Assembly: GCA_040774885.1 (NCBI GenBank)
Contig: JAXGTO010000006.1
Coordinates: 8,848-72,847, forward strand
Source of the DNA: JAXGTO01 sp040774885
GTDB lineage: Bacteria; Actinomycetota; Coriobacteriia; Coriobacteriales; Eggerthellaceae
Reading direction: 5' to 3'
Length of the DNA: 64,000 nt
Shown here piece after piece: positions 1 through 8,479 of this stretch. The notes under the pieces are model-generated. The model was not told the DNA's origin. It saw nothing but the letters and a program-made list of their open reading frames with translations, and ran no database searches. Position numbers and translations under genes: made by a program. Numbering within the stretch: position 1 is the first letter of the stretch; each line of letters begins with the position of its first letter.

Positions 1-561
1 GATCAAACCGCCGGCAGATGCCTTAGCATCATCGGCTTTCTTGGTAACGTCGATCGTTCCCAATGGGCTCAACGGGGTCTGATACGTCGGATCAAGGTCG
101 ATCCGCGACACCTTCATCTGATCGCTATCACGCTCCACCGTGGTGGCCACCACCCTGGAAGAAGCCACGTAGATGCGCACCGTGTAGGAACGTTGTTCGT
201 AGGTATAGCCCGGCTTCTGGACGGATGCGTCTTTAACCAGATACTCATACGTGCCATCAGGGGCTGCAGAGCAATCGACGTCGATCGTGGAATCGGCAGT
301 GCCGACCATGTTGAACGTATAGGTTTCGCCAACGCTCCCAGCAGGCATGGGAGTCGATGCCGTGTAGTCCAAAGCCGTGAAGGTGTAGGTGAAAGTGGAA
401 TCGACCGCAGCGTCGTCGGAAACGAACATCTGCGACACCGGCACCGAGGCCTCGGTTTGGTAAGCCTGGGCAACCTGCGGCAAACCGACGACGACGCAAG
501 CTGCCGCCAGGGCGCACAGCGCAATGACGATCAGGCGATATGTACGATTGATTCTGCTCAT
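1..561 (-). CDS. Pilin-like secreted surface protein (3' end outside window)
   Basis: Reading starts at ATG 561 and is still open at base 1, giving 187 residues of a longer protein. Residues 1-33 form a signal peptide: a short basic start, a hydrophobic core at about 9-28, and an AQA site followed by Tyr. The mature start has the pattern DDAAVDSTFTYTFT, closely like DDAAHETFTFTFT in the pilin gene at 1572-2885, so the two are probably paralogues of the streptococcal pilin isopeptide-linkage type. Beta-rich, Thr/Ser/Tyr-rich sequence follows, with no catalytic motif. The start overlaps the sortase stop (ATGA), so the gene is translationally coupled to it. The sorting signal expected at the C-terminus would lie outside the window. 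Function as a surface or pilus component is inferred. Confidence 0.7.
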   Translation of the reverse strand, partial: MSRINRTYRLIVIALCALAAACVVVGLPQVAQAYQTEASVPVSQMFVSDDAAVDSTFTYTFTALDYTASTPMPAGSVGETYTFNMVGTADSTIDVDCSAAPDGTYEYLVKDASVQKPGYTYEQRSYTVRIYVASSRVVATTVERDSDQMKVSRIDLDPTYQTPLSPLGTIDVTKKADDAKASAGGLI

Positions 562-1541
562 CTGTCCCTCAGCCGACTCTCTTCCTTACTCGGCAGCGCA
601 CCGGCTTGTTCGATCGGCATTCGACCCTCGTTTTTTCTGTCTCGAGTTCCTTTGATTTTACGCGCAACCACCAGTATGAGCAAGATGAGCAGCAGCAACA
701 ACAGCAGCCACGCCCACCAAGGGACCGTTTTCAACCAGTCCCAGATGCTCCAGGCGCTTCCGCCATCTTCATCGGTGCCCGCAAACGGATTTGCCTGCAC
801 GTCATCGGTGATGCGCGCCGCCACGATGAACCGCCCGTTCGTCTCGCTTGAAGCACAGGTCGAAAGCAAAACGATATGGTCATCCGTGCTCACGCCGATA
901 TCGCGGGATTGCTCTGATTTCGCCTGCAGGTTATCAAGGTAAGCCTGCTGGTTGCTCTGGCCCGAAACGCCCACGCTGTACACGGAAGAATCGTATGCGT
1001 CATCGGCGAAGAACGTGAATATCTCCAAACCGTGGAGCGTACCGCCATAGAAGATGGTGCCGTAGCGATGACTTGAGAAGTAGTCCGAATCCCCGAACCG
1101 GTCCAATTCGCCGAACATTGCCGGCACGTCCATATGGTGCCCGTAGATGATGCTGTTGAAATCGGAAAAATCGGGGGCGTTCTGACAATCGAGGAATGGG
1201 CAGCCCGAAAGCGAATACTCGCCCTTGGCGTTGTAACTCACATAGCGCATGTTGTCGGTGGTCTGGCAAATCGGATAATCGATATCGGTTCCGTATATCT
1301 CTATCCAGCCGATGACGTCTGAATTGATGGCCTGCAGCTGATCGAAGCTCAGCTGCTCTTCGGCTTTCGGACCCGGCTTGTACGATGACCAATTGGACGA
1401 AGACGCACCTTTGTACACCTGGTTGGAATCCCACAGCGAATAGCCGCCGAATACCAGCATTATCAGCAGCAGACAGACGACGACCAGGTTGACGGCCCCG
1501 TCGGCGAACCGAACGGCTTTCTTTCCCGTCAACCTGGTCAT
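558..1541 (-). CDS. Class B sortase (transpeptidase for surface protein anchoring or pilus assembly)
   Basis: A 327-residue membrane protein. An N-terminal transmembrane segment lies at about 17-34 and the sortase fold at about 60-250. The catalytic triad is visible: His135 in YGHHM, Cys229 in LLSTCAS and Arg237 in NGRFIV. The YGHxM and STC contexts are those of class B. A second hydrophobic segment near 268-292 and a charged tail at the C-terminus are less usual for class B and recall pilin-type sortases. It lies between two pilin-like genes on the same strand, 30 bp after the first and overlapping the second by 4 bp, so its substrates are probably these two. Sortases cut a C-terminal sorting motif and link the protein to the cell wall or to another pilin. 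Confidence 0.85.
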   Translation of the reverse strand: MTRLTGKKAVRFADGAVNLVVVCLLLIMLVFGGYSLWDSNQVYKGASSSNWSSYKPGPKAEEQLSFDQLQAINSDVIGWIEIYGTDIDYPICQTTDNMRYVSYNAKGEYSLSGCPFLDCQNAPDFSDFNSIIYGHHMDVPAMFGELDRFGDSDYFSSHRYGTIFYGGTLHGLEIFTFFADDAYDSSVYSVGVSGQSNQQAYLDNLQAKSEQSRDIGVSTDDHIVLLSTCASSETNGRFIVAARITDDVQANPFAGTDEDGGSAWSIWDWLKTVPWWAWLLLLLLLILLILVVARKIKGTRDRKNEGRMPIEQAGALPSKEESRLRDR

Positions 1542-1571
1542 CTTGTCAAACGATGAGGGAGCGTGAGGCTC

Positions 1572-2885
1572 CTAGCCTACGATCTTAGTCGCGTTGCGGC
1601 GACGACGCGTTACCACGAAGGCGATCAGCCCGGCAACGGCAGCACCCACGATGAGGATGTAGGGCAGGTTGTTGATGATGATGCCCGTGGGCGTGACGGC
1701 CTTGTACGTATTGGTGACGGCGGCCTTGGTTTTGTCGTTGTTGCTCACGATGGTGTAGGCGTTGCCGTCGGCCTCGTTATCGCCGATGTTGAGGTTATTG
1801 CCCTCGCTGCCGGTCACGGTCGTATCTACCGTGTCGGAAGTCGTGTACAGGTCGGCCTTGGGCGTGTAGTTGGTCACGCCGGTCTCGGTGAATTCATACT
1901 TCGTGCCGGTGGGCAGCTTGCTATCGTCCGTTTCGGTCATGCGAAGGCTGATGGATTCGCCGTGGCACAGAGCGAAAGTCACCGTAGCCTTGCCGGCGTT
2001 ATCGAAAACAGTCGACTCGTACGTCGTGCCGGCTGCGTCATTCTTGACAAACGTGACCTTCGTACCCACCAAGCTCAAGTCGCTGTCCGGCAACTGAAGG
2101 GTCATGGTGTAGGAGAACTGCTTCGTCAGGTCGGCGACGTTTGCCGGCGAACCCGCAGTCTCTGCAACGGTCTTGGAGATGGTCAGCTGATGCTTTTCAG
2201 TGTAGACGTTCTTGAAGATGAAGCTGTCTGCGCCGGTCGTGGCGCCATCTACCTTGACGGCTGGATCGAGGGCCGCCGTTTCGCTGTGCGTACGATAGAT
2301 GCCGACATTGGTGATGGTAAGCGTGGGGGCTGCCTCGGTACCCGTGTTCTCTACGTAAACATGAATCTGATACGTTGCCTTGGAATACGTGAGCCCATCA
2401 TGCGTGTTACCGCTTTCGACCACGTTGTAGACATACTCGCCAGCATGGGTGAAGTTGGTACCCGCTGTGGTGCCCACCGCCGGGATAAAGTTCTCGGCAG
2501 AGAATTTCGTCTTGTGATAATTGCCGGTGTCTACCGCTGTGCCGTAGTCACCCTGAACAGAGGTAGTCCACGGATGCTCAGCGCTCGCGCCGTTGTACGT
2601 GATGGAGTAAGTGTACTCCGCGGGCATCGCCGTGGTGGCATCGGCATAGGCGATGTTGTTTTGCGAAACCGGCGTGAACGTGAACGTGAACGTCTCATGC
2701 GCAGCGTCATCAAGCGAATCCGCGAACTGATAATCTTTGACCAAGTAGGTGTTGGCAAGAGTATCGGGCTCGTCAGCATATGCCTGCGTTGACAGAGCGC
2801 TCGACACACCCAGAGTAACCGCGATAACCGCCATGATGGCGAATGCCCACGCCATCGTCTTCCTCATCGAAGCCCCCATCTTCAT
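1572..2885 (-). CDS. Pilin-like surface protein with TPTG-type sorting signal
   Basis: A 437-residue secreted protein. The signal peptide covers about residues 1-36, ending near AYA. The body is made of beta-rich repeats typical of streptococcal-type pilin isopeptide domains (for example the block around GEYVYNVVES). At the C-terminus, TPTG at 398-401 is followed by a hydrophobic helix and RRRR, the layout of a sorting signal. Pilins handled by class B-like pilus sortases, such as Spy0128 with EVPTG, carry this PTG form instead of LPXTG. AAGGAAAGG lies just before the first ATG, and ATG codons at residues 3 and 7 are also possible starts. The gene leads a pilin-sortase-pilin operon. Pilus backbone function is inferred. 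Confidence 0.75.
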   Translation of the reverse strand: MKMGASMRKTMAWAFAIMAVIAVTLGVSSALSTQAYADEPDTLANTYLVKDYQFADSLDDAAHETFTFTFTPVSQNNIAYADATTAMPAEYTYSITYNGASAEHPWTTSVQGDYGTAVDTGNYHKTKFSAENFIPAVGTTAGTNFTHAGEYVYNVVESGNTHDGLTYSKATYQIHVYVENTGTEAAPTLTITNVGIYRTHSETAALDPAVKVDGATTGADSFIFKNVYTEKHQLTISKTVAETAGSPANVADLTKQFSYTMTLQLPDSDLSLVGTKVTFVKNDAAGTTYESTVFDNAGKATVTFALCHGESISLRMTETDDSKLPTGTKYEFTETGVTNYTPKADLYTTSDTVDTTVTGSEGNNLNIGDNEADGNAYTIVSNNDKTKAAVTNTYKAVTPTGIIINNLPYILIVGAAVAGLIAFVVTRRRRNATKIVG

Positions 2886-2917
2886 TCCTTTCCTTGAAAT
2901 GAATTAATGTACCTTTC

Positions 2918-2946
2918 ATTTTAACACTTTGCCCACATCGCGTCAT
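2918..2946 (-). promoter_or_regulatory. Sigma-70-type promoter for the pilin-sortase operon
   Basis: On the minus strand, ATGACG (2946-2941) and TAAAAT (2923-2918) are separated by 17 bp and lie about 30 bp upstream of the pilin start. The -10 matches 5 of 6 consensus bases and the -35 matches 4 of 6. Activity is inferred. Confidence 0.4.
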
Positions 2947-3033
2947 GCCCGTCGATCGACACGACGCGTCAACCTGCGACTCACCTGCGCTGGGATGGCG
3001 GCAGACGGCATGAACGACGGCGCAGGCGGGCGT

Positions 3034-4458
3034 CTACTTCCCTTCCAACATGGGAATGGGCGTCTCGTCTTTCTCGTCGAGATTCTTGTCCCAAACATAA
3101 TGCTTGGTTTCCCGGGCAATGAGCCCCGACAAGATGAGCACCACGATGATATTGGGCAGAACCATGAGCGCATTGGTGATGTCCGACACGGTCCAAACCA
3201 CATCGCCCACGCCGATGGCACCCAGGAAGGCCACCGCCACGTAAAGGATCTGGTAGGGGCGTATGGCTCGCTTGCCGAACAGATAGGTGACGCAGCGGTT
3301 GCCGTAGTAGCTCCAGCCCAAGATGGTGGAATAGCTGAACAGCACCATGCCGATGACGAGCACCGGCGTTCCCACGTACGGGATGGAAGCGAAGGCCGTG
3401 CTGGTGAGCTGCGCGCCCTTCACGATGTCGCCGCTCATGATGCCGGCGGCGATATCGGGGTCGGCCAGCATGGTGGACACCAGCACGATGCCGGTCATGG
3501 CGCAGATGACAACCGTGTCCCAAAACGTGCCGGTCATGGAAACGAGCGCCTGACGTGCCGGATTGCGGGTGGCGGCCGCGCTGGCCACGATGGGCGCAGA
3601 CCCCAAGCCGCTTTCATTGCTGAACAGACCGCGCGCGCAACCGAACTGCAGCGCCACCATGACGCCGCTGCCCACCGCACCGCCGAAGGCCGCCTTTGAA
3701 GTGAACGCGCATTCGAAGATGAGCTGCATGGCGGGCCAGACGTAATCCCAGTTCATTCCTATGATGACGATGCAGCCCCACGCATAGGCGATGGCCATGA
3801 ACGGCACCAGCTTCTCGCACACGCGGCTGATGGACTTCACGCCGCCGAAGATGACGATGGACACCAGGATGACGATGGCCAATCCGATGGCCCATTCCGG
3901 GATGCCGGGAGCGTTGGACGTGATGATGCCGGTCATGGAACTGGACTGGACCGCGCTGCCGATGCCGAAGCTGGCGATGGCGGCGAACAGGGCGAAAGCA
4001 CCGGCGCCCAGAAGCGCCCACCAAGGCGTCTTGCCGTCTTTGGTGAAGGCGCGCCGCCATGCGTACATGGCACCGCCCAGCATATTGCCTTTGTGGTCTT
4101 TCACGCGGTATTTGACCGCGGCGTAAGTCTCGCAGTATTTGGTGGCTATGCCGAACACGCCGGTGAGCCACATCCACAGCACCGCGCCCGGCCCGCCCGC
4201 CAAGATGGCGGTGGCCACGCCCACGATGTTGCCGGTGCCGATGGTGGCCGAAAGCGCGGTGGTGAGTGCGCCGAATTGGCTGATGTCGCCTTCTGCTTCG
4301 GGGTCTTTTTGCAGGCTCATCTTGATGGCCGCGGGAATCTTGCGCTGGATGAAGCGCGTGCGAACGGTAAGGAAGAGGTGGCTGCCCAACAGCAGGGCTA
4401 TCATCACCGGCCCCCACACAAACGAGTCGATGTCGTTCAGCATTTCGACGAAATCCAT
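3034..4458 (-). CDS. AGCS-family sodium:alanine/glycine symporter
   Basis: A 474-residue polytopic membrane protein that should import a small neutral amino acid (alanine or glycine) with Na+. The family signature is clear: GTGNIVGVATAI near the N-terminus, GCARGLFSNESGLGSAPI in the middle, and WSYYG further on. Start ATG 4458 has AAGGAAAGG about 8 bases upstream. The minus frame stays open far upstream of 4458, but that stretch is antisense to the HD hydrolase gene and does not resemble the family. A paralogue of about the same length lies at 6003-7442. The leader upstream has a set of mutually exclusive pairings (4489-4592) that may control expression. Exact substrate cannot be read from the sequence. 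Confidence 0.9.
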   Translation of the reverse strand: MDFVEMLNDIDSFVWGPVMIALLLGSHLFLTVRTRFIQRKIPAAIKMSLQKDPEAEGDISQFGALTTALSATIGTGNIVGVATAILAGGPGAVLWMWLTGVFGIATKYCETYAAVKYRVKDHKGNMLGGAMYAWRRAFTKDGKTPWWALLGAGAFALFAAIASFGIGSAVQSSSMTGIITSNAPGIPEWAIGLAIVILVSIVIFGGVKSISRVCEKLVPFMAIAYAWGCIVIIGMNWDYVWPAMQLIFECAFTSKAAFGGAVGSGVMVALQFGCARGLFSNESGLGSAPIVASAAATRNPARQALVSMTGTFWDTVVICAMTGIVLVSTMLADPDIAAGIMSGDIVKGAQLTSTAFASIPYVGTPVLVIGMVLFSYSTILGWSYYGNRCVTYLFGKRAIRPYQILYVAVAFLGAIGVGDVVWTVSDITNALMVLPNIIVVLILSGLIARETKHYVWDKNLDEKDETPIPMLEGK

Positions 4459-4488
4459 GGCGAACCTTTCCTTGGGGGAAGGAGGGAT

Positions 4489-4592
4489 CGAGGCCGAAGG
4501 ATGCTGTAAGGGCCGCTCCATTGCGAGGGAGGAGGGGAACGGCCTGCGAGCATCCTTCGGTCTCGGCACCGTTCCAACCGAAGCAATGGAGC
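4489..4592 (-). promoter_or_regulatory. Candidate structured leader of the AGCS symporter mRNA
   Basis: Three complementary pairs lie upstream of the AGCS ribosome site: 4490-4505 with 4549-4564 (15 Watson-Crick and one G-U pair), 4515-4524 with 4583-4592 (10 of 10), and 4536-4542 with 4569-4575 (7 of 7). The last two nest into one long hairpin. The first crosses them, so it needs either a pseudoknot or a switch between two folds. It does not match a riboswitch class I recognise; the glycine class shares only a short CCGAAGG string. It could also belong to the 5' region of the plus-strand HD hydrolase gene. Confidence 0.4.
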
Positions 4593-4698
4593 CATTATGC
4601 ACATCGTGCTTTTCCGTTTTGTTAAGAAATGCGGCGGACGCGGCATCGGGGTCCGCAAGCGTACCGCTACAATGGTGTGGACACATCCAGGAGGCACC

Positions 4699-6006
4699 AT
4701 GACCGAAACCGACGAGCTCTTCCGCTTCGACGAAGAGCAGACCGCATATCTGAGGGAAAGCGCGCGCCTGCGCACTGCGGCGCTTTCGCCCTATGCCTGC
4801 CCCTACTCGAAGGCCCTGCGGCTGTTCGAACGGCGTTACCCGCCATATAGCCAAAACCCCGACTTCTACCTGCTGCGCAGCCCGTTCATGGTGGACGTGG
4901 ACAAGATCTTGCACAACCCGTTTTACAACCGCTGCACCGACAAGACCCAGGTGTTCGCGTTTTTCCGCAACGACGATATCACCCGCCGCGCGCTCCATCT
5001 GCAGCTGGTGAGCCATATCGCCCGCACCATCGGGCGCGGACTGCGCCTCAACCTCGATTTGATAGAGGCCATAGCGCTGGGCCACGACATGGGCCACACG
5101 CCGTTCGGCCATACCGGCGAGCACATGCTCGACGAGATAAGCAAACGCGAGATGGACGGACGGCGCTTCTTGCACAACGTCCACAGCGTGCGCGTGCTGA
5201 AGACCCTGCTGCGCTGCAACCTGACGCTTCCCACCTACGATGGCATCATCAGCCACAACGGAGAGCGCGATTTCGAAGACCGCTACCATCCCGGCACCTG
5301 TTCGACCTTCGATGAGTTCGATCGGATGATGGAAGAGTGCTGCACCGTGGAGGGACGCAACCGCAGTTTGCGGCCGGGCACGCTGGAAGGCTGCGTGGTC
5401 AGAATTTCGGACATGCTGGCTTACCTGGGGAAAGACCGCCAGGATGCGGTGCGCGCCGGGCTGTTCGACAAGCTGGATTACCAAGGCAGCGGCGTGCTGG
5501 GAACCAACAACCTGAGCATTTTGGACCGCACGGTGGCCAACCTGGTCAAAAACAGCATGGGCCACGACTATCTGCAACTCGACCCCGAAGTGGCCCGCGA
5601 CCTCAACCGCCTGCGACACGAGAACAACGAGAGCATCTATTTTTCGCTGGAAGTGCGCGAGAGCACCAATGACGATGCGCTGAAACAGATGATGGAAGAC
5701 CTGTTCGCATCGTGCATGGACGCGCTGCGCCGCGACGATCGGACGCACCCGGTGTGGACGCACCATCTCTCCTTCCCCATCGGCGCCGGCGTGGGGGGCC
5801 GTCCCACCACGCTGCTCGACGTGTACCGCGACGAAGCCCGGCAACTGGGGGCCGAACCTGCGGACCGATGGGCGCAGATGACCATCGACTACATTGCCAG
5901 CATGACCGACGACTACTTCGTCGACCTGCATAAGCACCTGCTTCCCGACAGCCCCGTGCAGTCGCAGATCCACTACCACGGCTATTTTGAGGACCAACGC
6001 GCATGA
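4699..6006 (+). CDS. dGTPase-like HD-domain phosphohydrolase
   Basis: A 435-residue soluble protein of the deoxyguanosine triphosphate triphosphohydrolase family, which removes triphosphate from dNTPs. Metal-binding residues are visible: His106 in VSHIART, and His129-Asp130 and His133 in LGHDMGHTPFGHTGE. The preceding DKTQVF block is typical of the family. Start ATG 4699 has AGGAGG a few bases upstream; a longer in-frame extension to 4597 lacks this and overlaps the divergent leader. The stop overlaps the start of the next symporter gene (ATGA), so the two are coupled, though no shared pathway is evident. Substrate range cannot be told from sequence. Confidence 0.85.
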   Translation: MTETDELFRFDEEQTAYLRESARLRTAALSPYACPYSKALRLFERRYPPYSQNPDFYLLRSPFMVDVDKILHNPFYNRCTDKTQVFAFFRNDDITRRALHLQLVSHIARTIGRGLRLNLDLIEAIALGHDMGHTPFGHTGEHMLDEISKREMDGRRFLHNVHSVRVLKTLLRCNLTLPTYDGIISHNGERDFEDRYHPGTCSTFDEFDRMMEECCTVEGRNRSLRPGTLEGCVVRISDMLAYLGKDRQDAVRAGLFDKLDYQGSGVLGTNNLSILDRTVANLVKNSMGHDYLQLDPEVARDLNRLRHENNESIYFSLEVRESTNDDALKQMMEDLFASCMDALRRDDRTHPVWTHHLSFPIGAGVGGRPTTLLDVYRDEARQLGAEPADRWAQMTIDYIASMTDDYFVDLHKHLLPDSPVQSQIHYHGYFEDQRA

Positions 6007-7442
6007 TCGAATTCTTGCAGAACGTCGATTCCCTGGTATGGGGACCCGCCATGATAGCCCTGTTGTTGGGAAGCCACCTCTTCTTGACCGTCAAGACCGG
6101 GTTCATACAGCGCAAGCTGCCCATGGCCATCAAGATGAGCCTTTCTCGCGAAGAGAGCGCCGAAGGCGATATCAGCCACTTCGGCGCTTTGGCGACCGCA
6201 CTGGCCGCCACCATCGGCACCGGCAGCATCGTGGGCGTGGCCACCGCCATCTTGGCGGGCGGCCCGGGAGCGGTGTTCTGGATGTGGCTCACCGGCATCT
6301 TCGGCATAGCCACCAAGTACACCGAGGTGTTCGCCGCCATCAAGTACCGCGTGAAGGACCACAACGGCAACATGCTGGGCGGCGCCATGTACGTGTGGGA
6401 GCGCGCCTTCAAACGCCCCGATGGCACAACACCCAAATGGGCGCATCTGGGCGCCTGCGCATTCGCCTTGTTCGCCGCCGTAGCCGCCATCGGCACCGGC
6501 AGCGCAGTGCAGGCGAGCGCCATGACCGGCATCATCACCAGCAGCATCCAATTGCCCGGCGGCGTCGAGATTCCCAGCTGGATTCTGGGCGCGGCCATCG
6601 TGGTGCTGGTGGGCATCGTCATCTTCGGCGGCGTGAAATCCATCAGCCGAGTGTGCGAGAAGCTGGTGCCCTTCATGGCCATCGCCTACGCACTCGGATG
6701 CGTAGCCATCCTGTTCATAAACAGCGCCTATCTGGGCGATGCCGTGATGACCATCTTGGAATGCGCGTTTTCGGCCAAGGCCGCCTTCGGCGGTGCGGTG
6801 GGCAGCGGCATCATGGTGGCGCTGCAGTTCGGCTGTGCACGCGGTCTGTTCAGCAACGAAAGCGGCCTGGGATCCGCGCCCATCATCGCCGCGGCGGCAC
6901 AGACGCCCAACCCCTCAAAACAAGCTCTCGTGGCCATGACCGGCACTTTCTGGAGCACGGTGGTCATCTGCCTGCTCACCGGCATCGTGCTGGTTTCGAC
7001 CATGCTGGCCAACCCCGACGTCCAAACGCAGATATTGGAGAGCCCCGACGTGTTCTCGGGCGCCATGCTCTCGAGCCTGGCATTTTCCAAGATCCCCTAC
7101 ATCGGCACGCCCATCCTGGTGCTGGGCATGGTGGCCTTCAGCTATTCCACCATTTTGGGATGGAGCTATTACGGCAGCCGCTGCATCACGTTTCTGCTGG
7201 GCAAGCGCGCCATCCTCCCCTACCAGATCATCTACGTTGCCGTGGCGTTTTTGGGGGCCATCGGCGTGGGCGACGTGGTGTGGCTGGTAAGCGATATCGG
7301 CAACGCCCTCATGGCCATACCCAACATCGTGGTGGTGCTGGTGCTTTCCGGCTTGGTGGCCCGCGAGACCAAGCACTACGTATTCGATGGCCACGTGGAT
7401 GATTCGGACGATGCCGAAGTGCCCACGGTGCTGGCCAAGTAG
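6003..7442 (+). CDS. AGCS-family sodium:alanine/glycine symporter, second copy
   Basis: A 479-residue polytopic membrane protein closely related to the product of 3034-4458 along its whole length. It has the same GTGSIVGVATAI, FGGVKSISRVCEKLVPF and GCARGLFSNESGLGSAPI blocks. The two copies differ mainly in the periplasmic or cytoplasmic loops and in a short SIQLPGGVEI insertion near residue 180. ATG 6003 overlaps the TGA of the dGTPase-like gene. The pair of paralogues in opposite orientation around one gene suggests an old inverted duplication. The substrate, probably alanine or glycine, is inferred from the family. Confidence 0.9.
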   Translation: MIEFLQNVDSLVWGPAMIALLLGSHLFLTVKTGFIQRKLPMAIKMSLSREESAEGDISHFGALATALAATIGTGSIVGVATAILAGGPGAVFWMWLTGIFGIATKYTEVFAAIKYRVKDHNGNMLGGAMYVWERAFKRPDGTTPKWAHLGACAFALFAAVAAIGTGSAVQASAMTGIITSSIQLPGGVEIPSWILGAAIVVLVGIVIFGGVKSISRVCEKLVPFMAIAYALGCVAILFINSAYLGDAVMTILECAFSAKAAFGGAVGSGIMVALQFGCARGLFSNESGLGSAPIIAAAAQTPNPSKQALVAMTGTFWSTVVICLLTGIVLVSTMLANPDVQTQILESPDVFSGAMLSSLAFSKIPYIGTPILVLGMVAFSYSTILGWSYYGSRCITFLLGKRAILPYQIIYVAVAFLGAIGVGDVVWLVSDIGNALMAIPNIVVVLVLSGLVARETKHYVFDGHVDDSDDAEVPTVLAK

Positions 7443-7527
7443 CCGTCTGCCCGCTTCACCTGCAACGATAGGCTCTCCCCCAATGATCGGCCCTGCGCAG
7501 TGCGACCGAATCCTATGGATGCCGGGG

Positions 7528-7557
7528 TTGCAGGCCCATCCGGCCTGTGGCTATAAT
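7528..7557 (+). promoter_or_regulatory. Sigma-70 promoter of the riboflavin importer operon
   Basis: TTGCAG (7528-7533) and a perfect TATAAT (7552-7557) are spaced 18 bp apart. The FMN riboswitch begins about 17 bp after the -10 box, which fits a transcript start just before the aptamer. Confidence 0.75.
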
Positions 7558-7573
7558 GCGAACCATGAATTCT

Positions 7574-7712
7574 GTTTCAGGGCGGGGTGCGATTCCCCAC
7601 TGGCGGTAACCAGCTTGCTGGAAGTCCGCGACCCTCGACGGCGCCGACGCGCTCGATGAGGCTGACCCGGTGAGATTCCGGGACCAACGGTCATAGTCCG
7701 GATGGAAGAGGC
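7574..7712 (+). ncRNA. FMN riboswitch (RFN element)
   Basis: The conserved RFN blocks occur in order: CAGGGCGGGGTGCGATTCCC, ACTGGCGGTAA, AGTCCGCGACC, CTGACCCGGTGAGATTCCGG, ACCAACGGTCATAGTCCGGA, then GGAAGA. This is the six-helix FMN aptamer that turns off riboflavin synthesis or uptake genes when FMN is abundant. A terminator follows at 7750-7793 and a riboflavin transporter gene after it, as expected for transcriptional control. Confidence 0.95.
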
Positions 7713-7749
7713 AGAGCTTGCGATCGCGTTTTTGCGCGGCCGCAAACCC

Positions 7750-7793
7750 ACGAGGCCTGTATGAAGAAGAATTCATACGGGTCGTTTCTTTTA
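7750..7793 (+). terminator. Riboswitch expression-platform terminator
   Basis: A 10-bp stem (CCTGTATGAA with TTCATACGGG, one G-U pair) with a GAAGAA loop, extended by ACGA/TCGT, is followed by TTTCTTTTA. It sits between the FMN aptamer and ribU, so ligand binding probably allows this hairpin to form and stops transcription. Confidence 0.7.
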
Positions 7794-7849
7794 TCAAGGC
7801 GAAGAAGCGCATCCGCACAACGGCGCCTTGGCACGAGAAAGGGTTTGCA

Positions 7850-8443
7850 ATGACCGCGAACACGAAAACGAACGACCTCAACTTTTCGAACACCAACAAA
7901 TGGGAAACCCGCCAGCTGGTGACCATGGCGCTGATGTGCGCCATCGGCGTGCTGCTGAGCTTCATCGAGTTCCCGCTGATTCCCGGCATCGCCTGGCTGA
8001 AATTCGATGCCAGCTGCATGCCGGCCATGGTTACCGGCTTTGCCTACGGTCCCGGCGCGGGCATCATGGTGGGCGTGGTGGGCGCCATCATCCACGGCAT
8101 CATCATGGGCGACTGGTGCGGTGCGCTGATGAACATCATCGTGGTGGTGGCCATGGTGGCCCCCTGCGCTCTGTTCTACCGCAAAACCCGTACGTTCAAG
8201 GCAGGCGTTATCGGACTGGCGGTGTCCGTGGTGGTTGCCACCGTGGCCGCCATCTTAGCCAACCTGGCCATCGATCCGTTCTACTTCGGCATGCCGTTCG
8301 ACGCCGTGGTGGCACTGGTGGTTCCCGCGCTTCTTCCCTTCAACATCATCAAAGCCATCATCAACGCGGTGCTCACGTTGGTGGTGTATAAAAGCATCAG
8401 CAATCTGATCACCCCGAAGAAAAAGCAGGTCGTCGGGCGCTAG
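7850..8443 (+). CDS. ribU: Riboflavin ECF transporter substrate-binding subunit RibU
   Basis: A 197-residue, very hydrophobic membrane protein with about six transmembrane helices, the size of an ECF S component. The block LSFIEFPLIPGIAWLKFDAS is typical of RibU (family motif around FPLIP...LKFD), and GAIIHGI resembles the later family block. It binds riboflavin and works with the EcfA and EcfT proteins encoded next. Start ATG 7850 follows GAGAAAGGG; a longer in-frame reading would begin inside the riboswitch platform and is not credible. The FMN riboswitch directly upstream supports the substrate. Confidence 0.9.
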   Translation: MTANTKTNDLNFSNTNKWETRQLVTMALMCAIGVLLSFIEFPLIPGIAWLKFDASCMPAMVTGFAYGPGAGIMVGVVGAIIHGIIMGDWCGALMNIIVVVAMVAPCALFYRKTRTFKAGVIGLAVSVVVATVAAILANLAIDPFYFGMPFDAVVALVVPALLPFNIIKAIINAVLTLVVYKSISNLITPKKKQVVGR

Positions 8444-8479
8444 CGCGCTTCGATGCCTGAAAAAGGAGCACGCGAGCCC

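Noticed and set aside
4489..4592. Glycine riboswitch
   Set aside because: Only CCGAAGG resembles the consensus; the GGAGAG block and the second aptamer are missing.
3034..5997. A 987-codon minus-strand frame
   Set aside because: Only the part from 4458 down matches a protein family; the rest is antisense to the dGTPase-like gene and is kept open by GC-rich codon bias.
7718..7849. Longer N-terminus for RibU
   Set aside because: It would start in the riboswitch expression platform and has no ribosome site.
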